Assembly (NCBI GenBank): GCA_050015275.1
Contig: JBEKBS010000004.1
Location: 72,209 to 136,208 of the forward strand
DNA: 64,000 bases
Direction: 5' to 3'
DNA from: DATKJS01 sp050015275
GTDB taxonomy: Bacteria; Acidobacteriota; Aminicenantia; Aminicenantales; Saccharicenantaceae
Each line of letters opens with the position of its first letter. The first letter of the stretch is position 1. The notes below the pieces were generated by a model. That model worked only from the letters and a program-made list of their open reading frames with translations, was not told the DNA's origin and did no database searches. The position numbers were made by a program, and so were the translations under genes. Positions 9,179 through 17,445 of this stretch are shown here, piece after piece.

Positions 9179-10105
9179 CTATTTCACCACCAGATAATCG
9201 AAGACGGCCTGGAGGTTGTCGTCGGGAGACGTGAGTTCCTCGACTTCGATGCCGTCCTCGAGCACGACCGACTGCAGGCGGCTGAAGAACGCGTCACGCT
9301 TGTGGGTCTCAACGACGAGCGACCGGCCGTCCGGCCCGAAGGATATCTTGAGGATCGACGCGTCGCTGACGAACCGGGCCGCCACGGCCCTGGGATTGCC
9401 GCACCTGAGCGAAATCATGTGCGGATAGGACTCGATCAGGTCCCGGATGCTGTGGATGTCGCCCTGGGCCAGGATCTTGCCCTGGTGGATCATGACGATC
9501 CGCGAGGTCATGGCCTCGATCTCCGGCAAGACGTGGCTCGAGACGATGATGGTCTTGCCCTCGTTCTGAAAGTCCTTGATCAGCCGGATCAGCCGTCTCT
9601 TCCCCAGCGGGTCCAGGCCGCTGAGGGGTTCGTCGAGGATGATGATGTCCGGGTCGTGGGCCACGGCCTGGGCGAATTTGACCCGCTGGCGCATGCCGCG
9701 GCTATAGCTCCGGATCTTGCGGTCCTTGTCCTTGGAGAGCTCCACGATTTCCAAGGCCCGCGCGGCCATTTCCGCGGCCTCGGCTCGGGAATATCCGGAT
9801 AACCGGAGAAGGCCGGTCAGGAACTCCCAGCCCGTGACATCCCCATAGAAGGCGTCCTGTTCCGGGCAGAAGCCGATCCTCGCGAAAACGCGGTAATTGT
9901 TCCAGACGTCCTGGCCGGCGACCGTCACCCGCCCGATGTTCGGCTTCATCTGGCCGGTGACGAGCTTCATGAAAGTGGATTTGCCGGCCCCGTTCGGCCC
10001 GAGGAGACCGGTAATGCCGCTTTCGATCTCGAGCGAGACGTCGCTCAGCCCGAGGACGTTTCCGTACCATTTCGAAAGCTTCTTCGTTTCGATGACGGCG
10101 CTCAC
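9179..10105 (-). CDS. ABC transporter ATP-binding protein
   Basis: 308 residues from a GTG start that overlaps the TGA of the upstream permease gene (GTGA, translational coupling), with GAGGTG just before. A longer in-frame ATG at 10162 lies inside the upstream gene and is less likely. It has Walker A GPNGAGKST (about 36-44), signature SRGMRQ (about 134-139) and Walker B ILDEP (about 156-160). The C-terminal 80 residues form the regulatory-type domain typical of ABC-2 exporter ATPases. It probably powers the permease downstream. Confidence 0.9.
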   Translation of the reverse strand: MSAVIETKKLSKWYGNVLGLSDVSLEIESGITGLLGPNGAGKSTFMKLVTGQMKPNIGRVTVAGQDVWNNYRVFARIGFCPEQDAFYGDVTGWEFLTGLLRLSGYSRAEAAEMAARALEIVELSKDKDRKIRSYSRGMRQRVKFAQAVAHDPDIIILDEPLSGLDPLGKRRLIRLIKDFQNEGKTIIVSSHVLPEIEAMTSRIVMIHQGKILAQGDIHSIRDLIESYPHMISLRCGNPRAVAARFVSDASILKISFGPDGRSLVVETHKRDAFFSRLQSVVLEDGIEVEELTSPDDNLQAVFDYLVVK

Positions 10106-10974
10106 CGGATCACCTCGACGCCGCGGATCTTCCTGTTCAGGACGAGCGCAGACAGCCCGCATATGCCCCCCAGGACCAGGAAGGACAAGACGACCGGGAC
10201 CGCTTGTGACGGCTTCTGGGCGAAGACGAAAGCACCGACCTGCACGATGTTGGCCCGGATCGAGAAGAGGGACATGTAAGGGGTCCTGAAAATACTCTGA
10301 AGGATGCCGTAAAGGATATCTGAAAAGATATAGATCATGAAAACGAGGATCATCACGTATCGGCTGTTCTTGCTCAGGGCCGAGAGAAGGAGGGTGTAGA
10401 AGGCGAAAAATACGGCGAGCATCGCCGTATAACCGATGATCGACAGGACGAGCCAGGGATAGTCGAGAAAGAACTTGAAACTCCCGTCGAAGATGAGTTT
10501 GAAGATGTAAACCAGCAGGCCGGGTACAAGGGTCACGATGAGGATGAAGAAAAAGACAACGGCCATCTTGCCCAGAAGGTAATCTTTCTTGCGCAGAGGG
10601 CGGGAGAAGTAGATCTGGAGCGAGTTGTGCTTGAGGTCATCGGCGATGAGGCCGGCCCCCGCGAAGACGAGCATCGCGATCATGAGGAACAGGAATCCCT
10701 GGTTTGTGAGGAAGACCTTGAAAGAGCCCGGGGTGATGGTGATGAACTGCTCCGACCCGCGGGCCCAGAACTTGAAATCCGCGAGGTGCTCGGAAATATA
10801 GATGATCGCCAGGAAAACGACGGAGGGAAGGAAGGCTCCGGCGAAGAGGAACCGGAAGCCTCTTTTCTTGAACGCTAGCAGGATGCCGGTCCGGGTGATC
10901 GGCAGCCAGGGGAACCGGCGCTCGGCCAGTTGGCCGTCCCAGTGGTAGTAGCCTTTCTCCCGGACCGTGGCCAT
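10102..10974 (-). CDS. ABC-2 type transporter permease
   Basis: 290 residues. The ATG overlaps the stop of the upstream ATPase gene by one base (TGATG), so the longer frame starting at 11145 was rejected. About six membrane segments are seen, with the coupling region LKHNSLQIYFSRPLRKKDY after the second. This matches the ABC-2 permease family. It pairs with the ATPase encoded before it; the operon thus holds two ATPase-permease pairs that may form two exporters or one mixed complex. Confidence 0.87.
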   Translation of the reverse strand: MATVREKGYYHWDGQLAERRFPWLPITRTGILLAFKKRGFRFLFAGAFLPSVVFLAIIYISEHLADFKFWARGSEQFITITPGSFKVFLTNQGFLFLMIAMLVFAGAGLIADDLKHNSLQIYFSRPLRKKDYLLGKMAVVFFFILIVTLVPGLLVYIFKLIFDGSFKFFLDYPWLVLSIIGYTAMLAVFFAFYTLLLSALSKNSRYVMILVFMIYIFSDILYGILQSIFRTPYMSLFSIRANIVQVGAFVFAQKPSQAVPVVLSFLVLGGICGLSALVLNRKIRGVEVIR

Positions 10975-11885
10975 CAATCCACCCCCACGACCTGGGCGAA
11001 GAGGTCTTCGAGCGAAGTCCGGCTTATGACGAAATAGCGGATCTGGACGCCGGTCCTGGCCGCCGCCCGGAAGATCTCCATCCGGTTCCGGCCGGCCGGC
11101 ATATAGACCTTGATCAACTTGTCCTCCGTCTCCTCCACGCGGCATTTCAGGGATTCCAGGTCCTTACGGAAGACTTCTCCATCACCCTTGATCTTGAGCT
11201 CGTAGAGGCTGACATCGGTCGCCCTCAGGTCTTCGATCCGCCCCTCGGCGGCGAGCTTGCCTTTATTCAGGATGACGACTGAGGAGCAGAGCGTCTCGAT
11301 GTCGGCCAGGATATGGGAGCAGAGCAGGACCCGGATGTCCTTGTGAGAAGCGACGTCCGCAATGAGCTCGAGGACCTCGGTCCGGCCCTGGGGGTCGAGA
11401 TTGGAGGTCGGCTCATCGAGAAAGAGGAGCTTGGGGTCATGGACGAGGGCCTGGGCCATCTTGAGCCGCTGCTTCATCCCTGCCGAATAGGTATCGAGGA
11501 GCCGGTAGCGGGCCTCCTCCAGGCCGACATAAAAGAGGACCTCGTGGGCCCTTTTCATGGCCTCTTCGCGAGGCATACCGGACAGCTCGCCGAAATAGGC
11601 GGTGAAGGTCACGGCGTCCATGCCGGCGATGAAGCAGTCGTCTTCAGGCATGTAGCCGACGGAGCGGCGGATCTTGTCCTGCTCGCGGCGGATGTCGTAG
11701 CCCAGGACCGTCCCCTCACCGCTCGCGGGAGCAAGGAACCCGAGCAGGATCCTGATCAGGGTGCTTTTGCCCGCCCCGTTCGGCCCCAGCAGGCCGACGG
11801 CGCCGTCGCCGAGGCTGAGGCTCACGTCGTCCAGCGCTTGGACTTTCCCGTAGCTGAAACTCAGGTTCTTGACTTCAATGCTCAT
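10974..11885 (-). CDS. ABC transporter ATP-binding protein
   Basis: 303 residues. It has Walker A GPNGAGKST (about 34-42), signature YSAGMKQRLKMAQ and Walker B LLFLDEPTSNLDP, with a C-terminal domain of about 80 residues. It is the first gene of the operon. No Shine-Dalgarno is visible before the ATG, and the putative promoter at 11897-11926 would start the mRNA about 5 nt before it. It probably energises export with the following permease. Confidence 0.9.
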   Translation of the reverse strand: MSIEVKNLSFSYGKVQALDDVSLSLGDGAVGLLGPNGAGKSTLIRILLGFLAPASGEGTVLGYDIRREQDKIRRSVGYMPEDDCFIAGMDAVTFTAYFGELSGMPREEAMKRAHEVLFYVGLEEARYRLLDTYSAGMKQRLKMAQALVHDPKLLFLDEPTSNLDPQGRTEVLELIADVASHKDIRVLLCSHILADIETLCSSVVILNKGKLAAEGRIEDLRATDVSLYELKIKGDGEVFRKDLESLKCRVEETEDKLIKVYMPAGRNRMEIFRAAARTGVQIRYFVISRTSLEDLFAQVVGVD

Positions 11886-11896
11886 CGCAGGCGCCT

Positions 11897-11926
11897 AGTT
11901 TATTCTCTTCTTGATACGGCTTTCAA
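11897..11926 (-). promoter_or_regulatory. Putative promoter of the four-gene ABC operon
   Basis: Minus strand: TTGAAA (11921-11926), 18-bp spacer, TAAACT (11897-11902). The expected transcription start near 11890 is about 5 nt from the ATG at 11885, implying a nearly leaderless message. Confidence 0.45.
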
Positions 11927-12015
11927 GAAGAAAAGTTCCCCGGAACCCTGATGCCAATCGCCATGGACGATGGCCCGACAAGCTTTCTCGACGCTGTCCG
12001 GGAAACCCGCAAGCT

Positions 12016-12027
12016 CCCCCCCCCCCC
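12016..12027. repeat. C12 homopolymer
   Basis: Twelve C residues in a row (G12 on the minus strand), starting 5 bp beyond the stop codon of the M23 peptidase gene. It is a slippage-prone tract outside any gene I support. Confidence 0.9.
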
Positions 12028-12032
12028 TATTT

Positions 12033-12941
12033 TTACTCTCCGGAAGCGCGATCGCGGCCGAGGGGAAAAGCCAGCATGGCAAAGGGATCGACCCGGCTGT
12101 CGCCGACCCTCATCGACCAATGGAGATGGGGCCCCGTCGAGCGGCCCGTGCTGCCGCATTTTCCGATGACCGCCCCTTTATCGACCATGTCGCCCCGGTG
12201 AACGAGGAGCGTCGAAAGGTGCCCGTAGAAGCTGAATGTCCCGAGGCCGTGGTCGATGATGACCGAGTTGCCCGAAAGATAGAGAGGGCTGGCCAGGACC
12301 ACCCGGCCCCGGTTGGCCGCCCGGATGGGCTCGCCCCAGGGCACCTGAAGGTCCACTCCGCCGTGGACGGAGCTGAGGACGTTGTTGGTCAGCCGTCTCT
12401 GCCCGAAGTTCGGCCAGGGCTTGGCGGGGTGCGGGGCCATGAAGCCGCCGTCGCCCAGCCACTCCGGGTCGCTCGAGGCATAAACCAGGCCGACGATCTC
12501 GGCCTCCCTTCCGATCCTCTCGACCGCCGGCCTCGTCGGGGTCACGAATTCCTGGGCGACCCAGATCTTTTGCGACGGGAACGTCTTCCCGGATACGATG
12601 ACGTCCCTGTGCAGGTTCTCGAGCGTCCCGTCTCTCTTCTCGGCCAGGATGTCCAGCGGGTAGGGGCCCGGTTTGACGTCGAGGTCGATGCCGAAGAAGG
12701 CCAGCGGCTCCCCCCCCGAAGCGTCAGGCTTCAAAACGACGGTTTTCCCCATGAAGCACAGCCTGGCCGCAAGGACGTCACGGCTTTTCAGGATGAAGAG
12801 AACAGGCTCGCCAGGTTGGAACGACCTGCAGGCCATCTCGACCAGGACCCCAGAGGGGGTCCGCAGGGACTCCCGCGTCACGGCCGACAACCCCACGGGA
12901 ACGGCCAGGAGGAGAAGGGCCGCGATAATTCGCGTGTTCAT
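12033..12941 (-). CDS. Exported M23 family metallopeptidase
   Basis: 302 residues with a signal peptide (about 1-20). An N-terminal beta domain (about 25-150) precedes the LytM/M23 catalytic domain (about 185-290). The zinc ligands are visible: His193 and Asp197 in HGGVDLQ, and His274 in the HLH motif at 272-274 (His272 is catalytic in this family). His241 lies in YGHL. All active-site residues are therefore present, so this should be an active peptidoglycan endopeptidase rather than an EnvC/NlpD-type activator. The start has GAGGAA 5-10 nt upstream. It has its own promoter and is probably monocistronic. Confidence 0.9.
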   Translation of the reverse strand: MNTRIIAALLLLAVPVGLSAVTRESLRTPSGVLVEMACRSFQPGEPVLFILKSRDVLAARLCFMGKTVVLKPDASGGEPLAFFGIDLDVKPGPYPLDILAEKRDGTLENLHRDVIVSGKTFPSQKIWVAQEFVTPTRPAVERIGREAEIVGLVYASSDPEWLGDGGFMAPHPAKPWPNFGQRRLTNNVLSSVHGGVDLQVPWGEPIRAANRGRVVLASPLYLSGNSVIIDHGLGTFSFYGHLSTLLVHRGDMVDKGAVIGKCGSTGRSTGPHLHWSMRVGDSRVDPFAMLAFPLGRDRASGE

Positions 12942-12983
12942 GGGGTTCCTCGTTTCTCCCTAATACGACGGACCGGAACATCC

Positions 12984-13012
12984 AATATAGGAAAAAACCG
13001 GCTTGATGTAAA
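12984..13012 (-). promoter_or_regulatory. Putative promoter of the M23 peptidase gene
   Basis: Minus strand: TTTACA (13007-13012), 17-bp spacer, TATATT (12984-12989). It is close to the sigma70 consensus and about 43 nt from the start codon. Confidence 0.55.
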
Positions 13013-13018
13013 CCGGAA

Positions 13019-13047
13019 TTGATTTCCGGGGCGGTTTCTGGTAAATT
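13019..13047 (+). promoter_or_regulatory. Putative promoter of the 66-residue protein gene
   Basis: TTGATT (13019-13024), 17-bp spacer ending TGG, TAAATT (13042-13047). It diverges from the M23 promoter, separated by only a few bases. Confidence 0.5.
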
Positions 13048-13097
13048 AGGGCCTTCTTCCCCGCCAAAACCCGGGGAGGGATCGAAAGGAACGGAAC

Positions 13098-13298
13098 ATG
13101 GCTGAGAAAAAACCGGACCCGAAGCCCGAACCCCAGGCGGCAGCAGCTCCCGAATCGGGCCCGAAGAGAAAGAAGGTCAACCGGCTCAGCCTGGCGGAGA
13201 TCGAAGCCCGCCTGGCGGAGTGCCAAGAAAAGCAGGGCGGCCTGGTGTCCAAGTACGCCCGGCAGCTCCAAGACCGGAAAAAAGCCCTGGCCTCCTAA
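13098..13298 (+). CDS. Small Lys/Pro-rich protein of unknown function
   Basis: 66 residues, ATG with AAAGGAA about 7 nt upstream. The first 25 residues are Lys/Pro/Ala/Glu-rich and probably disordered. The rest (VNRLSLAEIEARLAECQEKQ onward) reads as one amphipathic helix, perhaps a short coiled coil. It has its own promoter, which argues that it is real. I do not recognise a family. A hairpin without T-run follows. Confidence 0.55.
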   Translation: MAEKKPDPKPEPQAAAAPESGPKRKKVNRLSLAEIEARLAECQEKQGGLVSKYARQLQDRKKALAS

Positions 13299-13332
13299 GC
13301 GCAGGGGGCATTCTCCCCTTTCCCACCCTGTC

Positions 13333-13354
13333 AGGCGGCCGTTTGGCGCCGCCT
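13333..13354 (+). terminator. GC-rich hairpin, terminator-like
   Basis: AGGCGGC (13333-13339) pairs perfectly with GCCGCCT (13348-13354) over an 8-nt loop. No T-run follows. It lies between the small gene and the rpsO promoter. Confidence 0.35.
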
Positions 13355-13379
13355 CGGGGTTAGCATTCCATGACCTAAA

Positions 13380-13397
13380 GGAAAAGTTTACTTTTCC
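13380..13397. repeat. Perfect 8-bp palindrome over the rpsO -35 box
   Basis: GGAAAAGT (13380-13387), 2-nt spacer, ACTTTTCC (13390-13397). It overlaps the -35 hexamer TTTACT, so it could be an operator. It is AT-rich and followed by no terminator T-run. Confidence 0.5.
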
Positions 13398-13415
13398 ATC
13401 CGTATTTGATAAAAT
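13387..13415 (+). promoter_or_regulatory. Putative rpsO-pnp promoter
   Basis: TTTACT (13387-13392), exact 17-bp spacer, TAAAAT (13410-13415). The predicted leader of about 45 nt is A-rich and contains AGGAG at 13451. Confidence 0.6.
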
Positions 13416-13466
13416 GACTCAGAAAAAAAATAAAAAGAGAAAAGCAAGATAGGAGTAACAGAAGAC

Positions 13467-13733
13467 GTGTTAAGCAAGGACGACAAAACGCGAATTATCA
13501 AGGACAACCAGAGCCACCCCACAGATTCGGGTTCGCCGGAGATCCAGGTCGCGATCCTGACGGAGAGGATCAACCTGCTGGTCAAGCATTTCTCCGGCCA
13601 CAAGAAGGATTTCGGCTCCCGGTCGGGGCTCATGAAAATGGTCGGCCAGAGGAAAAGGCTCCTCGAGTACATCAAGAAGAACGACGTCGGCCGCTACGAG
13701 AAGCTCATCCAGAAGCTGGGCCTCCGGAAATAG
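13467..13733 (+). CDS. rpsO: 30S ribosomal protein S15
   Basis: 88 residues, the usual S15 length. The TDSGSPEIQVAILTERINLL motif and the HKKDFGSRSGL...RKRLLEYIK segment are family hallmarks that contact 16S rRNA helices in the platform. The start is GTG (AGGAG 11 nt upstream). It is followed 25 bp later by pnp, the classical rpsO-pnp arrangement in which mRNA processing links ribosome synthesis and RNA decay. Confidence 0.97.
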   Translation: MLSKDDKTRIIKDNQSHPTDSGSPEIQVAILTERINLLVKHFSGHKKDFGSRSGLMKMVGQRKRLLEYIKKNDVGRYEKLIQKLGLRK

Positions 13734-13758
13734 CCCCGGGTCCTCCAAGGGAAAAACC

Positions 13759-15936
13759 ATGTTCGACACCATCAGTCTGGAGATCAACAAGAGGACCCTG
13801 TCCATAGAGATCAACAAGGTCGCCAAGCAGGCCGACGGCTCAGCCCTGGTGCGCTACGGCGACACCATCATGCTCGCGACGGCCACCTCCCGGAGGGAGA
13901 TGAAGACCGAGAAGGATTTCCTCCCTCTCATCGTGGACTACCGGGAAAACACCTACGCCGCGGGCAAGATCCCGGGCGGCTTTTTCAAGCGCGAGGGGCG
14001 CCCGTCGGAGCGCGAGATCCTGGTGGCCCGGCTGATCGACCGGCCCATCCGGCCGCTGTTCCCCGAAGGCTATCATTATGACACCCAGGTTGTGGGCCTT
14101 CTCCTCTCGGCCGACCTCGAGAACGAGCCCGACACCCTGGGGGTGATCGGCGCGTCGGCGGCCCTCTACTTTTCCGACATCCCCTTCACGACCCCCTTGG
14201 GCGCGGTGAAGGTCGGGATCATCGACGGCAGATACGTCGTCAACCCCTCGGCCACCGAGTTCGATTCCAGCCCCCTCAACATGACGGTCGTCAGCAACGA
14301 GGGGGGGATCATCATGATCGAGTGCGGCTCGAAGGAGATCGCCGAAGAGAAGATCCTCGAAGGTCTGACCGTGGCCCACGAGGCCAACTTGCTGATCATC
14401 CAGGCCCAGAAGGACCTTTACGCCCGACGGAGCGTCAAGAAGCGCGAATTCACGCCCAAGGCCGTCGACCGTGAAAAAATAGAGAGGATCGAGCGGGAGA
14501 TCGGGCCGGCCTTGCTCGAGGCCCTGCAGGTCAGGGGCAAGCTCCTGAGCGAGGCGGCCGTCACGGCCGTCCGCGATAAGTACATGGCCGCGATCCCCGA
14601 GGAGAACGAGGACGAGCGGGCCGAAGCCAAGGGGCTGATCTACAAGATCGAGGAAAAGCTCTTCCGGGAATTGATCCTCCAGAAGCGTCTGCGGACCGAC
14701 GGCCGGCAGTTCGACGACATCCGGCCGATCACGATCGACGTGGGCTTTCTGCCGAGGACTCACGGCTCGGCCCTGTTCACCCGCGGGGAGACCCAGGCCC
14801 TGGCGACCGTGACCCTGGGAACCGTCGAGGACGCCCAGCGGCTCGACAGCCTGGGCGAGGAATCGAGGAAGAAGTTCATGCTCCACTACAACTTCCCCCC
14901 CTTCTCGGTGGCGGAAGTCGGGTTCCTCAGGGCCCCCGGGCGGCGGGAAATCGGGCACGGCGCCCTAGCCGAAAAATCCATCCTGCCCGCCATGCCGGAC
15001 GACGAGAAGTTCCCCTACACGATCCGGATCGTCTCCGACATCCTGGAATCGAACGGCTCCTCCTCGATGGCCACGGTCTGCGGCGGCGTCCTGGCCCTCA
15101 TGGACGCGGGCGTGCCGCTGAAGATGGTCGTTGCCGGGATCGCCATGGGCCTGGTCAAAGAAGGAGACGCCTACGCGATCCTGACCGACATCGCCGGCCT
15201 CGAAGACCATCACGGCGACATGGACTTCAAGATGGCCGGCACGGAGAAGGGCGTCACGGCCATCCAGCTCGACCTCAAGATCTCATCCGTCAGCCTTCCG
15301 ATGCTCCGCGAGATCGTCGCCAAGTCCCGGGCGGCCCGGCTCAAGGTCCTGGCCCGGATGAAGGAAGCCATGGCCGCTCCCCGGCCCGAGATCTCCGTCT
15401 ACGCGCCGCGGATCCTGATCCTTTTCATCAACCCGGAGAAGATCAGCGAGGTCATCGGGCCCGCCGGAAAGATCGTCAAGAAGATCATCAGCCAGACGGG
15501 CGCCAAGATCGATATCGAGGACGACGGGAAGATCGTCATCGCTTCGACGGATATGAGCGCCGCCGAGCGGGCCAAGCAGATGATCCTGGACCTCACGGCC
15601 GAGGCCGAGCTCGGGCAGATCTATACCGGCAAGGTCGTCCGCCTCGAGGAGTATGGGGCTTTCGTCGAGATCATGCCGAACCTCGTCGGGCTCCTCCATA
15701 TCTCGGAGGTCGCGCCCTACCGGATCAACAGCATTCGGGACGTCCTCAAGCTCGGCGACACGATCACGGTCAAGGTCGTCAGCATCGACCCCGTCGACAA
15801 CAAGATCCGTCTCAGCAAGAAGGCCTTGGAGCCGGATGCCGCGTCCGGCTCGACGGAGTCTTCCCCGCCGCCTCAACATAGGCCGCACCGGGAGCATTCA
15901 ACCAGTCACCCCAAGGACCGACGAAACAGGTATTGA
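13759..15936 (+). CDS. pnp: Polyribonucleotide nucleotidyltransferase (PNPase)
   Basis: 725 residues. Two RNase PH-like domains (about 1-140 and 315-520) flank an alpha-helical domain. The metal-binding segment DHHGDMDFK is at 483-491. A KH domain (about 552-610, GPAGKIVKK loop) and an S1 domain (about 618-692) follow, with a short His/Ser/Pro-rich tail. The enzyme degrades RNA 3' to 5' by phosphorolysis, as part of the degradosome in many bacteria. It is complete, with all catalytic features visible. It is co-transcribed with rpsO and followed 25 bp later by a pseudopilin gene. Confidence 0.97.
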   Translation: MFDTISLEINKRTLSIEINKVAKQADGSALVRYGDTIMLATATSRREMKTEKDFLPLIVDYRENTYAAGKIPGGFFKREGRPSEREILVARLIDRPIRPLFPEGYHYDTQVVGLLLSADLENEPDTLGVIGASAALYFSDIPFTTPLGAVKVGIIDGRYVVNPSATEFDSSPLNMTVVSNEGGIIMIECGSKEIAEEKILEGLTVAHEANLLIIQAQKDLYARRSVKKREFTPKAVDREKIERIEREIGPALLEALQVRGKLLSEAAVTAVRDKYMAAIPEENEDERAEAKGLIYKIEEKLFRELILQKRLRTDGRQFDDIRPITIDVGFLPRTHGSALFTRGETQALATVTLGTVEDAQRLDSLGEESRKKFMLHYNFPPFSVAEVGFLRAPGRREIGHGALAEKSILPAMPDDEKFPYTIRIVSDILESNGSSSMATVCGGVLALMDAGVPLKMVVAGIAMGLVKEGDAYAILTDIAGLEDHHGDMDFKMAGTEKGVTAIQLDLKISSVSLPMLREIVAKSRAARLKVLARMKEAMAAPRPEISVYAPRILILFINPEKISEVIGPAGKIVKKIISQTGAKIDIEDDGKIVIASTDMSAAERAKQMILDLTAEAELGQIYTGKVVRLEEYGAFVEIMPNLVGLLHISEVAPYRINSIRDVLKLGDTITVKVVSIDPVDNKIRLSKKALEPDAASGSTESSPPPQHRPHREHSTSHPKDRRNRY

Positions 15937-15961
15937 TCGTCTTACGGATGAGGCCGCCGCG

Positions 15962-16453
15962 ATGATGGCTTCGAGATCTCTCTGCCGGGGATTCACGCTC
16001 GTCGAGATGATCGTGGCCCTGACGATCCTCTCTATCCTCGCCTGGTCCGCCCTGCCTTTGGGGAAGATTGCCATCCAGCGGGAAAGGGAGGTCGAGCTTC
16101 GCCAGGACCTCCGCCTCATCCGTGATGCCATCGACGCTTACAAGAAGCTCTCCGACGAGAAGAAGATCGAGGTCAAGGAGGACACGGAAGGCTATCCCCC
16201 GACCCTGGACGTCCTGGTCAAGGGCGTCGAAGTCCAGGGCCAGGAGCAGACGGAGGGAAAATCGAAGGGCAAACGGACGGTCAAGTTCCTCCGGCGGATC
16301 CCCCGGGACCCCATGACCGACTCCCCCGACTGGGGCCTCCTCTCCTACCAGGACTCTCCTGACGCCGACAAATGGGGCGGGGAGAACGTCTACGACGTTT
16401 ACACGAAAAGCCAGGCCAAAGCCCTGGATGGAACGCGTTACAGGGATTGGTGA
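15962..16453 (+). CDS. Type II secretion/type IV pilin-like pseudopilin
   Basis: 163 residues from the ATG at 15962; GAGG lies 8 nt upstream. A class III (prepilin) signal peptide is cut at Gly10-Phe11, with Glu15 at the +5 position and then about 20 hydrophobic residues. The following PL-G..A.QREREVELRQDLRLIRDAIDAYKK resembles GspG-type proteins, where the helix is followed by the YP..L stretch seen here as GYPPTLDVL. No calcium loop or disulfide was recognised. It is first of three pseudopilin genes. Confidence 0.82.
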   Translation: MMASRSLCRGFTLVEMIVALTILSILAWSALPLGKIAIQREREVELRQDLRLIRDAIDAYKKLSDEKKIEVKEDTEGYPPTLDVLVKGVEVQGQEQTEGKSKGKRTVKFLRRIPRDPMTDSPDWGLLSYQDSPDADKWGGENVYDVYTKSQAKALDGTRYRDW

Positions 16454-16456
16454 GCC

Positions 16457-16870
16457 ATGAAGACACGGATCGGCCGCCGGACCGGCGGATTCACTCTGAT
16501 CGAGATGGTCATCGTCTTCGCCCTGATCGGCATCCTGGTCGGGCTGGGGCTCCCGCAGTACAAGTATTCGCTCGTCAAGGCCCGGGAGTCCGTCCTCCGG
16601 GAGAACCTCTTCGTCCTCCGCAAGTTGATCGACCAGTACTATCAGGACAAGGGCAAGTATCCCGTGGCCCTGCAGGCCCTGGTCCAGGACGGCTACGTCC
16701 GTTCGATCCCCGTGGACCCCATCACGAAGTCCTCGACGACCTGGGAGGAAGTCCGGGAGACCTTGCCGCCCGACGAATACGTCATGCCCGAGACCCTTGG
16801 GGTCATCGACGTCAAGTCCGGGTCCGAACAGAAATCCCCCATCGACGGGACCGTCTACAACACCTGGTGA
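16457..16870 (+). CDS. GspG-like pseudopilin
   Basis: 137 residues. The prepilin cleavage site lies at Gly11-Phe12, with Glu16 at +5. The hydrophobic helix is followed by RESVLRENLFVLRKLIDQYY and a GKYPVALQALVQDGYVRSIPVDP segment, which is the GspG/major pseudopilin pattern. The gap to the previous gene is 3 bp. Such proteins assemble into a short periplasmic fibre that drives type II secretion or a pilus-like machine. No other secretion genes are in this window. Confidence 0.85.
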   Translation: MKTRIGRRTGGFTLIEMVIVFALIGILVGLGLPQYKYSLVKARESVLRENLFVLRKLIDQYYQDKGKYPVALQALVQDGYVRSIPVDPITKSSTTWEEVRETLPPDEYVMPETLGVIDVKSGSEQKSPIDGTVYNTW

Positions 16871-16893
16871 GGCCCGGCGGAGGCCGATAGAGC

Positions 16894-17430
16894 GTGGGCG
16901 CGAAAAAGGGCTATCTCGTCATCATGTTGATGCTGGCCGTTTTCACTATTTCCATCGGCCTCCTTGTCGTCGTCCCCGTCTGGCAGACCGAAGTCCAGCG
17001 GGAAAAGGAGGAGGAGCTCATCTTCCGGGGGAAACAATATGTCGAGGCCGTGCGCCTGTACGGCCTCAAGAACCCGGGCCAGTTTCCCTCCAGCCTGAAG
17101 GAGCTCTTGGACAAGAGATGCCTCCGCAAGCCTTACAAAGACCCTATGACCGAAAGCGGGGAATGGAACGTCATCGTCAATCCCGGGACCGCGGGGTCGC
17201 AGGCCGGGGCCACCGGCGGGGCCGAGCAGCAGGTCCTCCTCGTCCCCGAAAAGGTCCTGCCATCGATCCGGTCCGCCCTCGTCCTGGGCGTCGCGAGCCC
17301 ATCGACGAAGAAATCCATCAGGATCTACAACGACCAGGAAACATACGACAAGTGGCTTTTTTACTACGGGCAGGACCCCAAGAAGCTCCCGAAGATCACC
17401 CATTACGGGGAAAAAGAGAAGGCCCCATGA
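16894..17430 (+). CDS. Third pseudopilin-like protein, lacking Glu+5
   Basis: 178 residues, GTG start with GGAGG 10 nt upstream. The N-terminus is short (MGAKKG then YLVIM), and a prepilin-type cut after Gly6 would place Met at +5 instead of Glu. A hydrophobic helix (about 7-28) leads to WQTEVQREKEEELIFRGKQYVEAVRLY and NPGQFPSSLKELLDKRC, clearly related to the two preceding proteins. The missing Glu is known for the tip protein GspK, but this protein is far shorter than GspK. It could be a tip subunit or a plain membrane-anchored paralogue. Confidence 0.7.
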   Translation: MGAKKGYLVIMLMLAVFTISIGLLVVVPVWQTEVQREKEEELIFRGKQYVEAVRLYGLKNPGQFPSSLKELLDKRCLRKPYKDPMTESGEWNVIVNPGTAGSQAGATGGAEQQVLLVPEKVLPSIRSALVLGVASPSTKKSIRIYNDQETYDKWLFYYGQDPKKLPKITHYGEKEKAP

Positions 17431-17445
17431 GACCGGAACCCCTCC

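Noticed and set aside
11970..13022. 350-residue plus-strand frame over the M23 gene
   Set aside because: It is antisense to an M23 peptidase with all zinc ligands, and runs through that gene's promoter. No independent evidence.
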